NCBI RefSeq assembly: GCF_019800005.1
Contig: NZ_JABGCL010000002.1
Coordinates: 124,001-188,000, forward strand
Source: Geminicoccus harenae
GTDB lineage: Bacteria; Pseudomonadota; Alphaproteobacteria; Geminicoccales; Geminicoccaceae
Direction of reading: 5' to 3'
DNA length: 64,000 nucleotides
The notes under the pieces are model-generated. The model was given only the letters and a program-made list of their open reading frames with translations. It had not been told where the DNA came from and made no database searches. The translations under genes were made by a program, and so were the position numbers. Below, piece after piece: positions 57,770 to 64,000 of the stretch (position 1 is the stretch's first letter; each line of letters opens with the position of its first letter).

Positions 57770-58512
57770 CGAGCGCTTCCACCTTCACGATCGCCTGCGG
57801 CCCAATCGATCGCACCCCCGTCCTCCAGGATGTGCCGGGCCGCCTGGGTCCATCCGCCATCCTGCCCATGCAGGACGAGGCCGGGCAAGAGCATGTCCGG
57901 GCTGCGGTCCCCCTTGCGCGCCCGGATCAGTGCCCGGGAGGCCGGGCGGTCCGCGTAAGGGTGGACCGGGAGGATCCGGATGGCACCTGCCTTGCCGATG
58001 AGGCTCCCGAGTGTCGGCGCCAGCCGGTCGGCGCGCAGGATCACCACGATCTCGCCGCGCGAACGGCAAAGGCGCAGGCAGTGGCCGAGCCAGTCGGCCA
58101 ACGACATGCCGCCGAAATGGGCGAGATCCCGGGCGGGTTCGGCCGCCCGGGAGGAGGCGGGATGGTGGAAGGGCGGATTGCTCAGCACCAGGTCGAAGCC
58201 CCCGTCGCGCAAGCCCGCCAGGTCCGCCTCTATCGTCCTGAAGGAATTCTGCCGGCCGTTGAGCGCCGCATTGGCCGAGGCGGCGGCAAGCGCCGTCCCG
58301 TTCACGTCCAGGGCGGTCACCTGGACGTCGGGGGCACGAGCCAGCAGGCACAGGCCCACCACCCCGGTGCCGCTGCCGGCATCGAGCACCCGCTGCGGGC
58401 CCGGCACCGGTGCGGCCGCAGCGAGCAGGACACCGTCAATGGCCGGCCGCGCCAGCCCGGCCTGGTCGATCATGGTGACCCGGCCCTGCAGGAGCCCGAA
58501 CCTGCCGCTCAT
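57766..58512 (-). CDS. tRNA1(Val) adenine-N6 methyltransferase-like enzyme (TrmN6 type)
   Basis: A 248-residue SAM-dependent methyltransferase. Motif I is VLDAGSGTGVVGLCLLAR, the DNA/RNA-adenine motif IV is NPPFHHP, and the C-terminal end is RPASRALIRARKGDRSPD. These fit TrmN6, which makes m6A37 in tRNA1(Val), but substrate is inferred. It lies head-to-head with a polyprenyl synthetase gene, a common arrangement in this class. Confidence 0.85.
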   Translation of the reverse strand: MSGRFGLLQGRVTMIDQAGLARPAIDGVLLAAAAPVPGPQRVLDAGSGTGVVGLCLLARAPDVQVTALDVNGTALAAASANAALNGRQNSFRTIEADLAGLRDGGFDLVLSNPPFHHPASSRAAEPARDLAHFGGMSLADWLGHCLRLCRSRGEIVVILRADRLAPTLGSLIGKAGAIRILPVHPYADRPASRALIRARKGDRSPDMLLPGLVLHGQDGGWTQAARHILEDGGAIDWAAGDREGGSAR

Positions 58513-58673
58513 CGCGGCCTTGCGGTGCAGGGGGCGGCAAAGCGCCGGCGGCACCCTGCCCTCATGCGCCGGTCGGTTTGCCACCGCTCGGCAGCCCATG
58601 GTAGCAACGCCGCGCCGCATCCGGCGCTGCACATCATCAGGCGGGCCATAAGCCGAGGACGACGGAGTTGAGT

Positions 58674-59687
58674 TTGGCGCCTCTTTCCGATGACACGACT
58701 CCGACACTGGCAAAGGCTGGCCTGGATGGCCCGCTGGCCCTGGTGGCTCCCGAGATGCAGAAGGTCAACAGCCTGATTCTCGACCGCCTGCAAAGCGAGG
58801 TGTCGCTGATCCCGGAACTGGCGCGCCACCTGATCGCGGCGGGCGGCAAGCGGATCCGCCCGGTCCTGACCCTGCTCGCCGCCAAGCTGTGCGGCTACCA
58901 GGGCGAGCGGCATGTGGCGCTGGCGGCCTGCGTGGAGTTCATCCACACCGCCACCCTCCTGCACGACGACGTGGTCGACGAGAGCGATCTCCGGCGCGGC
59001 CGCAGCACCGCCAACGCGGTCTGGGGCAACAAGGCGCCGGTGCTGGTCGGCGACTTCCTGTTCAGCCGCGCGTTCATGATGATGGTGGACGATGGCTCGT
59101 TGCGGGTGCTGCAGATCCTCTCACGGGCCTCGGCGGTGATCGCCGAGGGCGAGGTCGAGCAGCTCGTCACCGCCAACGATACCTCCTCCACCGAAGCCGC
59201 CTACCTGCACATGATCGCCTCCAAGACCGCGGCCCTGTTCGAGGCGGCGGCCCAGGTGGGTGCCGTGGTGGCGGAACGCCCCGCTGCCGACGAAGAGGCG
59301 CTGGCCACCTATGGCCGCTCGGTCGGCGTCGCCTTCCAGCTCATCGACGACGCGCTCGACTACGGTGCCGGCAAGAACCTCGGCAAGACGGTGGGCGACG
59401 ACTTCCGGGAGGGCAAGATCACCCTGCCGATCCTGCTCGCCATCGCGCGCGGCAACAGCGAGGAGCGCGCCTTCTGGAAGCGCTGCATGGAGACGATGGA
59501 GCAGGAGGAGCAGGACCTCGAGCGCGCGATCGGCATCCTGCACCGGCACGACGCCATCGACGACACGATCCGGCGCGCCGAGAGCTACTGCGCCGAGGCC
59601 AAGGGGGCACTGGCCGGCTTTCCTGACAGCCCGGCCCGGCAGGCACTGCTCGATCTGGCCGACTTCGCAGTCCATCGGGCGTTCTGA
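58674..59687 (+). CDS. ispB: Long-chain polyprenyl diphosphate synthase (quinone side chain)
   Basis: A 337-residue trans-prenyltransferase, the type that makes octa- or decaprenyl-PP for ubiquinone. First Asp-rich motif is LLHDDVVDESDLRRGRST and the second QLIDDALDYG; GGKRIRPVL and KTAALFEAA are also present. Chain length cannot be decided here. TTG 58674 with GGAG 6 bases upstream is the preferred start. A hairpin terminator and tRNA-Pro follow. Confidence 0.94.
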   Translation: MAPLSDDTTPTLAKAGLDGPLALVAPEMQKVNSLILDRLQSEVSLIPELARHLIAAGGKRIRPVLTLLAAKLCGYQGERHVALAACVEFIHTATLLHDDVVDESDLRRGRSTANAVWGNKAPVLVGDFLFSRAFMMMVDDGSLRVLQILSRASAVIAEGEVEQLVTANDTSSTEAAYLHMIASKTAALFEAAAQVGAVVAERPAADEEALATYGRSVGVAFQLIDDALDYGAGKNLGKTVGDDFREGKITLPILLAIARGNSEERAFWKRCMETMEQEEQDLERAIGILHRHDAIDDTIRRAESYCAEAKGALAGFPDSPARQALLDLADFAVHRAF

Positions 59688-59700
59688 CCAGGAACCCACT

Positions 59701-59735
59701 TGCGCGGGAGCGTCCTGGCGGCTATCTCCCGCGCA
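59701..59735 (+). terminator. Hairpin between ispB and tRNA-Pro
   Basis: TGCGCGGGAG (59701-59710) is exactly complementary to CTCCCGCGCA (59726-59735), with a 15-base loop. It lies just after the ispB stop and just before the tRNA. There is no T-run, so termination efficiency is uncertain. Confidence 0.5.
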
Positions 59736-59743
59736 CCGCAGGA

Positions 59744-59820
59744 CGGGGCGTAGCTCAGCTTGGTAGAGCGCTTGCTTCGGGAGCAAGAGGCCGGAGGTTC
59801 AAATCCTCTCGCCCCGACCA
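59744..59820 (+). tRNA. tRNA-Pro (anticodon CGG)
   Basis: A 77-base tRNA with a seven-base-pair acceptor stem CGGGGCG/CGCCCCG, D-arm TAGCTCAGCTTGGTAGAGC, anticodon stem CTTGC/GCAAG around loop TTCGGGA (anticodon CGG, reading CCG), T-arm GGAGGTTCAAATCCTC and an encoded CCA end. CCG is a much-used proline codon in this DNA. Confidence 0.97.
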
Positions 59821-59858
59821 TCAACGGACCGGATCCCTCCGATCATCCCATGAGCTGG

Positions 59859-60257
59859 CTAGACGGCGGGCCGGATGTCGGTGTGGGCGAAGTCGTTGCC
59901 CTTGTCGAGCAGCGGCAGGTCGCTGGCCTTCGCCAGGGCATAGGCGAACAGGTCGCCATAGTTCAGGAACGATCCTTCAGCGCCGCGGCCTTTGCCGAAG
60001 CGGCAAGAGCCTTCGATCGCGCAGGCCAGCTGGGCTTCGTCGCCCGGAACGAGCTGGATCTCGTAGGCGTCGAGCAACCGCTCGATCCGATTTTTGGCTT
60101 CGGTGCCGACCCTTCCGCCCAACACCAAAGACAGCTCGACCCGGTTGCCGAAGGTCAGCAAGGCCCTGCCGTTCTCCAGCACGTTCTGAAGGCGTTCGTT
60201 GTCCGGTTCTCGCAGCAAGATCGCGATCAGCGCCGACGTGTCGACAACCACCGTCAA
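59859..60257 (-). CDS. vapC: VapC-type PIN-domain toxin (ribonuclease)
   Basis: A 132-residue PIN-domain endoribonuclease, the toxin of a type II module. The four acidic active-site residues are Asp6 (VVVDTSAL), Glu41 (NRVELSLV), Asp102 (NYGDLFAYALA) and Asp118 (LPLLDKG), so it should be active. ATG 60257 overlaps the antitoxin stop by 4 bases, the usual coupling. It lies beside a tRNA gene, a common spot for acquired modules. Confidence 0.93.
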   Translation of the reverse strand: MTVVVDTSALIAILLREPDNERLQNVLENGRALLTFGNRVELSLVLGGRVGTEAKNRIERLLDAYEIQLVPGDEAQLACAIEGSCRFGKGRGAEGSFLNYGDLFAYALAKASDLPLLDKGNDFAHTDIRPAV

Positions 60258-60499
60258 CGCGGCAAGCCGAACTCGTCGTAGCCGATGATCTCCTCGGGGC
60301 TCCGGTCATCATAGACCGGTAGGCGAGCGACTTCTTCCTGAAGCGCCCTGATCCGCCGCCGCTTCTCCTGGACTGCCCGCTCGTGCGCGAGCCGTGCACG
60401 CAGGGCCCGCTCCACCGCCTCCTTCACCGACACATGCTCCACCTCGGCCAGCTCCTGGGCCAGGCGGTCGATGTCGGGATCGTCGATGACGAGCGCCAT
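60254..60499 (-). CDS. vapB: VapB-type antitoxin (Rv0623-like)
   Basis: An 81-residue antitoxin of the Rv0623/PSK-operon family: N-terminal DNA-binding part MALVIDDPDIDRLAQELAEVE with VKEAVERALR, then a helical toxin-wrapping tail. GGAG lies 9 bases before ATG 60499, so this start is preferred over ATG 60514. It would repress its own promoter with VapC. The ten-base palindrome just upstream may be the operator. Confidence 0.9.
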   Translation of the reverse strand: MALVIDDPDIDRLAQELAEVEHVSVKEAVERALRARLAHERAVQEKRRRIRALQEEVARLPVYDDRSPEEIIGYDEFGLPR

Positions 60500-60508
60500 G
60501 GGTCGGAT

Positions 60509-60518
60509 CTCCATGGAG
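60509..60518 (-). promoter_or_regulatory. Palindrome upstream of vapB, possible autoregulatory operator
   Basis: CTCCATGGAG is a perfect ten-base palindrome, imperfectly extended on both sides, 10 to 19 bases before the vapB start. VapBC complexes generally bind palindromes in this position. Binding is inference. Confidence 0.4.
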
Positions 60519-60569
60519 GATGAAGCAACCTAACAAGGATCGATGCGCGCGCCAATCCACCAGAAGTTG

Positions 60570-60597
60570 CGCCCGGCCGGAGTGGTCCGGCCGGGCG
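60570..60597. terminator. Strong GC-rich hairpin downstream of the aldehyde dehydrogenase
   Basis: CGCCCGGCCGG (60570-60580), six-base loop, CCGGCCGGGCG (60587-60597): a perfect 11-base stem 8 bases past the aldehyde dehydrogenase stop. On the minus strand it is followed by only a weak T-containing tract, so it may be a terminator or a 3'-end protector. Confidence 0.65.
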
Positions 60598-60605
60598 TTG
60601 CATGA

Positions 60606-62042
60606 TCAGGGCAGCGTGTAGCTGGTCTTGACCGTGGTGTAGAACTCCGCGGCGTAGCGGCCCTGCTCGCGCGAGCCGTAGGAGCTGCCCTTCCGGCCGC
60701 CGAACGGCACATGGTAGTCCACGCCCGCGGTCGGCAGGTTGACCATCACCATGCCGGCTTCCGACGCCTTCTTGAAGTGGCTGGCATGCTTCAGGCTGGT
60801 CGTGCAGATGCCGGAGCTGAGGCCGAACTCGGTGTCGTTGGCGACGTGGAGCGCCTCCTCGTAGTCCTTTACACGGATCACGCTGACCACCGGGCCGAAC
60901 ACCTCCTCGCGGTTGATCCGCATGGACGGGGTGGTGTCGGTGAACAGGGCCGGCTGGAGGTAGAAGCCGGTCTTCTCCCGGTTCAGCCGCTCGCCGCCGA
61001 ACGCCAGCTTGCCGCCTTCCTTGCGCGCGATGTCGATATAGGAAAGGTCCTGGTCGAGCTGGTTCTGGTCGACCACCGGGCCGATCTGGGTGCCCGGCTT
61101 GAGCGCGTCGTCAACCACCAGCGCCTTGGTCGCCTCGACCGTGGCGGCCACGAACTTGTCGTGGATGCCCTCGGTGACGATCACCCGCGAGGACGCGGTG
61201 CAGCGCTGGCCGGTGGAATAGAAGCCGCTCTGGACCGCACAGTTGACCGCGGTGGTGAGATCGGCGTCGTCCAGCACAACAAGCGGGTTCTTGCCGCCCA
61301 TCTCGAGCTGGAACTTGCACAGCCGTGCGGCAGCGGCCGCCGCGACGCGCTTGCCGGTCGCAACCGAGCCCGTGAAGCTGATCGCGTTCACCCGCGGGTC
61401 GTCCAGGAACACCTGGCCCACCACCGAGCCCCGGCCCATGACCAGGTTGAACACGCCTTCGGGCACGCCCGCCTCGACGATGATCTTCGCCAGCGCGTGG
61501 GCCGAACCCGGCACCAAGTCGGCGGGCTTGAACACTATCGTGTTGCCGTAGGCCAGTGCCGGCGCGATCTTCCAGGCCGGGATCGCGATCGGGAAGTTCC
61601 AGGGCGTGATCAGGCCCACCACGCCGATCGGATCGCGGCGCATGTCGACCTCGATGCCCGGACGGACCGAATCGATCCGCTCGCCGGTGATGCGCAGAGC
61701 CTCGCCGGCGAAGAACTTGAAGATCTGGCCGGCACGGGCGACCTCGCCGATGCCTTCCGGCAGGGTCTTGCCCTCCTCGCGGGAAAGCAGCCGACCGAGC
61801 TCCTCCTTGCGCGCCAGGATCGTGTTGCCGACCTTGTCGAGCAGGTCGGCGCGCTGCTGGATCGGGCTGAACTGCCAGGTCTTGAGCGCTTCCTTGGCAG
61901 CCGCGATCGCCTCCTTGGCCTGGGCGGCGTCGGCCTGCGCGTATTCACCGACCACGTCGTCCAGGTCGGATGGATTCACGTTGCGCGAAACGGACGCACC
62001 GTCGACCCAGGCGCCGGCGATGTAGTTCTGATGAACGCTCAA
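60606..62042 (-). CDS. NAD(P)-dependent aldehyde dehydrogenase (semialdehyde dehydrogenase type)
   Basis: A 478-residue ALDH with all catalytic positions: Asn149 in TPWNF, Lys172 in VFKPAD, Glu247 in LEMGGKNP and Cys281 in GQRCTASSR. The closest resemblance by eye is to alpha-ketoglutaric semialdehyde dehydrogenases, which end sugar-acid and hydroxyproline catabolism. TTG 62042 with AAGGAG 8 bases upstream gives the usual SVHQNYIAGAW opening; GTG 62051 has no room for a binding site. It is divergent from an RraA-family gene, which may share a catabolic route. Confidence 0.92.
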   Translation of the reverse strand: MSVHQNYIAGAWVDGASVSRNVNPSDLDDVVGEYAQADAAQAKEAIAAAKEALKTWQFSPIQQRADLLDKVGNTILARKEELGRLLSREEGKTLPEGIGEVARAGQIFKFFAGEALRITGERIDSVRPGIEVDMRRDPIGVVGLITPWNFPIAIPAWKIAPALAYGNTIVFKPADLVPGSAHALAKIIVEAGVPEGVFNLVMGRGSVVGQVFLDDPRVNAISFTGSVATGKRVAAAAAARLCKFQLEMGGKNPLVVLDDADLTTAVNCAVQSGFYSTGQRCTASSRVIVTEGIHDKFVAATVEATKALVVDDALKPGTQIGPVVDQNQLDQDLSYIDIARKEGGKLAFGGERLNREKTGFYLQPALFTDTTPSMRINREEVFGPVVSVIRVKDYEEALHVANDTEFGLSSGICTTSLKHASHFKKASEAGMVMVNLPTAGVDYHVPFGGRKGSSYGSREQGRYAAEFYTTVKTSYTLP

Positions 62043-62176
62043 TCTCTTCACTCCTTCGAAAGCCGGCCCGACCGAGGCCGCGCCCGTGCCTCACATGGGC
62101 AGCCCGGCATCGCTCTGCCACCCGTGCCGTGCTACCAGCCCGGCACAACTTGCGCGCAACGGGAGGCGCTTTTCGC

Positions 62177-62878
62177 ATGAGCGGCATCGATCACGATCTG
62201 TTCCAGCATCTGGCCGGGTTCGACACGCCCACGATCTGCAACGCGCTGGAGGTGGCGCGAGGCTTCCGGTCGACCGAAGGCTATACGCTCCAGCCGCTCG
62301 TCTGCGCCTTCCCCGACCTGAAGCCGATCGTGGGCTTCGCCCGTACCGCGACGATCCGCGCCGCCCGGCCGAACGAGCGCAAGGGCGACGAGGCGCGCCA
62401 ACACCGGATCGGTTATTACGAGTATGTCTGCTCCGAGCCGCATCCGACCATCGCGCTGATCCAGGATCTGGACGAGCACAAGGGCACCGGCGCCTTCTGG
62501 GGCGAGGTCAACACCGCCGTGCACAAAGGCCTGGGCGTGCTGGGCTGCGTGACCGACGGCTCGATCCGCGACCTCGACATGATCGCGCCGGGCTTCCAGC
62601 TCCTGGCCGGCTCGGTCGGGCCGAACCATGCTTTCGTCCACTGCGTCGAGTACGGCATCGACGTGACCGTGGCCGGCATGCAGGTCCGTCATGGCGACCT
62701 GATCCATGCCGACCGCCATGGCGCCACCGTGATCCCGCTCGATCTCCTGCCGAAGCTGCCCGACGCGATCGACCTGTGCATCCGCCAGGAGCGGCCGATC
62801 CTGGAGGCCGCCCGCTCCAGCGACTTCAACATCGACATGCTGAGGCGGGCGATGGCGGAGGCCGACGAGATCCACTGA
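62177..62878 (+). CDS. RraA family protein (aldolase/decarboxylase-like)
   Basis: A 233-residue protein of the RraA/HMG-aldolase fold. It has DTPTICNALEVARGFRS at the N-terminus, VNTAVHKGLGVLGCVTDGSIRDL with the Arg-Asp metal-site pair, and HADRHGATVIP near the end. Some members block RNase E, others are aldolases or oxaloacetate decarboxylases; the aldehyde dehydrogenase neighbour favours a metabolic role. GGGAGG is 11 bases before ATG 62177. Confidence 0.9.
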   Translation: MSGIDHDLFQHLAGFDTPTICNALEVARGFRSTEGYTLQPLVCAFPDLKPIVGFARTATIRAARPNERKGDEARQHRIGYYEYVCSEPHPTIALIQDLDEHKGTGAFWGEVNTAVHKGLGVLGCVTDGSIRDLDMIAPGFQLLAGSVGPNHAFVHCVEYGIDVTVAGMQVRHGDLIHADRHGATVIPLDLLPKLPDAIDLCIRQERPILEAARSSDFNIDMLRRAMAEADEIH

Positions 62879-62898
62879 GCCGGCCTGGACGGCCGGGT

Positions 62899-64000
62899 TC
62901 AGCCGCGCTTCAGCTCGGCCCCCGGCCACAGCCTGGCCCCGGCCCGCTCGTGGCGGACATGCCAGGCGGGCGGCACCCCCAGCGCATCGGCGGCATGCTG
63001 GCCCCAGCGCAGGTTGTCCAGATAGGCACGGGCAACCGCGACCAAGTCGGCCTTGCCCTCGGCCAGCACCTGCTCGGCCTGCTCCGGGGTGACCAGCATG
63101 CCCACTGCCTGGACTGCGGTGCTGTCGCCCACCGCCTGCTTCACCTTCGCGGCGAGCGGCACCTGGTAGCCCGGGCCCACCGGCACGCGAATGTCCGGGC
63201 GGATCGCACCGGACGAGACGGTGATGTAGTCGACCCCGATCGCCGCCAGCTCCTGGCCCAGGCGCGCTGCGTCCTCGGGCGTGAAGCCGTCCTCGTGCCA
63301 GTCGCTGCCGGTGATGCGCGCGCCCAGGATCTTGTCGCGCGGCCAGACCAGGCGCAGGGCGGACGCGATCTCCAGCACGAGCCGGATGCGGTTGGCGAAG
63401 CTGCCGCCATAGGCGTCCTGGCGCTGGTTGCTCAGCGGCGAGCAGAAGCTGTGCAGGAGGTAGCCGTGCGCCGCGTGCAGCTCGATGGCGTCGAACCCGG
63501 CGCACAGCGCCCGGCGCGCCGCCAGCACGAATGCCTCGCGGATCCGCTGGATGCCGGCCTGGTCCAGCTCGGTCGGCGGCTGGTGCTTGGGGTCGAACGG
63601 AATCGGGCTCGGCGCCACGGTGGTCCAGCCGCCCTGGTCCGGGCGGAGCTGGGCGCCGCCCCGCCAGGGTACGTCCGAGCCGGCCTTGCGGCCGGCATGG
63701 GCGAGCTGGATGCCGAACCGCTGCTCGGGCGCATAGGTGCGGATGTCGCGCAGGAGCCTGGCCAGCGCCGCCTCTTGGTCGCTGTTCCAGATGCCCAGGT
63801 CCGCAGGCGTGATCCGGCCCTCGGGCAGGACCGCGGAAGCCTCCATCACCAGGAGCCCGGCCCCGCCGAGCGCCAAGCTGCCGACATGCTGCTGGTGCCA
63901 GGGTGCGACCAGGCCATCCCGGGACGCATACTGGCACATGGGCGAAATGGTGATGCGATTGGGCAGGCGGATGCCGCCGATCGTGACGGGTTCGAACAGC
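62899..64000 (-). CDS. NADH:flavin oxidoreductase, old yellow enzyme family (cut by window edge)
   Basis: An FMN-dependent ene-reductase of the YqjM/NamA group. The readable part begins inside LFEPVTIGGIRLPNRI, just short of the true start, and runs to the C-terminus (366 or so residues). Seen are MCQYASRDG with the Cys that tunes FMN in this subgroup, QLAHAGRKAG, ELHAAHGYLLHSF with the His pair, and GARITGSDWHEDG. Physiological substrate unknown. It converges on the RraA gene with a 20-base gap. Confidence 0.92.
   Translation of the reverse strand, partial: LFEPVTIGGIRLPNRITISPMCQYASRDGLVAPWHQQHVGSLALGGAGLLVMEASAVLPEGRITPADLGIWNSDQEAALARLLRDIRTYAPEQRFGIQLAHAGRKAGSDVPWRGGAQLRPDQGGWTTVAPSPIPFDPKHQPPTELDQAGIQRIREAFVLAARRALCAGFDAIELHAAHGYLLHSFCSPLSNQRQDAYGGSFANRIRLVLEIASALRLVWPRDKILGARITGSDWHEDGFTPEDAARLGQELAAIGVDYITVSSGAIRPDIRVPVGPGYQVPLAAKVKQAVGDSTAVQAVGMLVTPEQAEQVLAEGKADLVAVARAYLDNLRWGQHAADALGVPPAWHVRHERAGARLWPGAELKRG

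Noticed and set aside
59744..60606. Integrative element attached at the tRNA-Pro 3' end
   Set aside because: No second copy of the tRNA 3' end and no integrase were seen; only the VapBC module is present.

Overview
The window is very GC-rich, densely coded chromosomal DNA from an alphaproteobacterium. The lineage call rests on gene content and order: rpmH-rnpA-yidD-yidC-yihA-argB, aapJQMP-type amino-acid transport genes, xseB-ispA-dxs-tlyA, clpS-clpA, glyQ-glyS with pyruvate phosphate dikinase, and a 6S RNA candidate between zapA and a 5-formyltetrahydrofolate cyclo-ligase. The overall look fits Rhodospirillales or a relative, but no genus can be assigned. No insertion sequence, prophage, CRISPR array or rRNA was seen. 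Many genes overlap by 4 bases (ATGA or GTGA), and TTG/GTG starts are common.

Layout. 1-1717: aa3-type oxidase subunits I (cut by the window edge) and II, minus strand. 1718-4200: an AT-richer stretch holding a secreted FG-GAP-like protein and a cold-shock gene with a long structured leader. 4371-8936: a Na+/H+ antiporter and clpS-clpA. 8983-12579: FemAB-like GNAT protein, RidA, agmatine deiminase, inositol monophosphatase. 12594-15814: pgk, a small unknown, class I aldolase and a degenerate ThiE-like protein, minus strand. 15901-21137: a Gly-rich TerB protein, then the rpmH-to-argB operon. 21400-27125: a sensor histidine kinase translationally linked to two paralogous lipoproteins, facing a type I secretion adaptor/ABC pair.

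27225-30769: rRNA methyltransferase, YmdB-type phosphoesterase, folate cyclo-ligase, 6S RNA candidate, zapA and a coiled-coil protein. 30963-34021: tkt-gap, closed by a strong bidirectional terminator. 34082-37081: a thiamine salvage operon (thiM-thiE-thiD-tenA) under a TPP riboswitch. 37192-42599: histone-deacetylase-like protein, xseB, ispA, dxs, tlyA and a PPOX-fold protein. 42593-44163: GFA protein and cystathionine beta-lyase. 44369-48535: complete aapJQMP general amino-acid ABC transporter.

48614-53640: entericidin-like lipoprotein, glycosyltransferase, YgfZ and ppdK. 53680-58512: glyS, glyQ, a small zinc-ribbon membrane protein, S49 peptidase and a TrmN6-like methyltransferase. 58674-64000: long-chain polyprenyl diphosphate synthase, tRNA-Pro(CGG), a VapBC module, aldehyde dehydrogenase, RraA-family protein and an OYE-family oxidoreductase cut by the right edge.

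Most genes are housekeeping: respiration, glycolysis/Calvin-type carbon flow, isoprenoid/quinone precursors, thiamine salvage, ribosome maturation and membrane insertion. The least explained parts are the histidine kinase/lipoprotein operon with the type I secretion pair beside it, the orphan FG-GAP protein, the ThiE-like pseudo-enzyme, and several strong hairpins in intergenic DNA. None of these is proven to be a new system; the kinase/lipoprotein operon is the best candidate.
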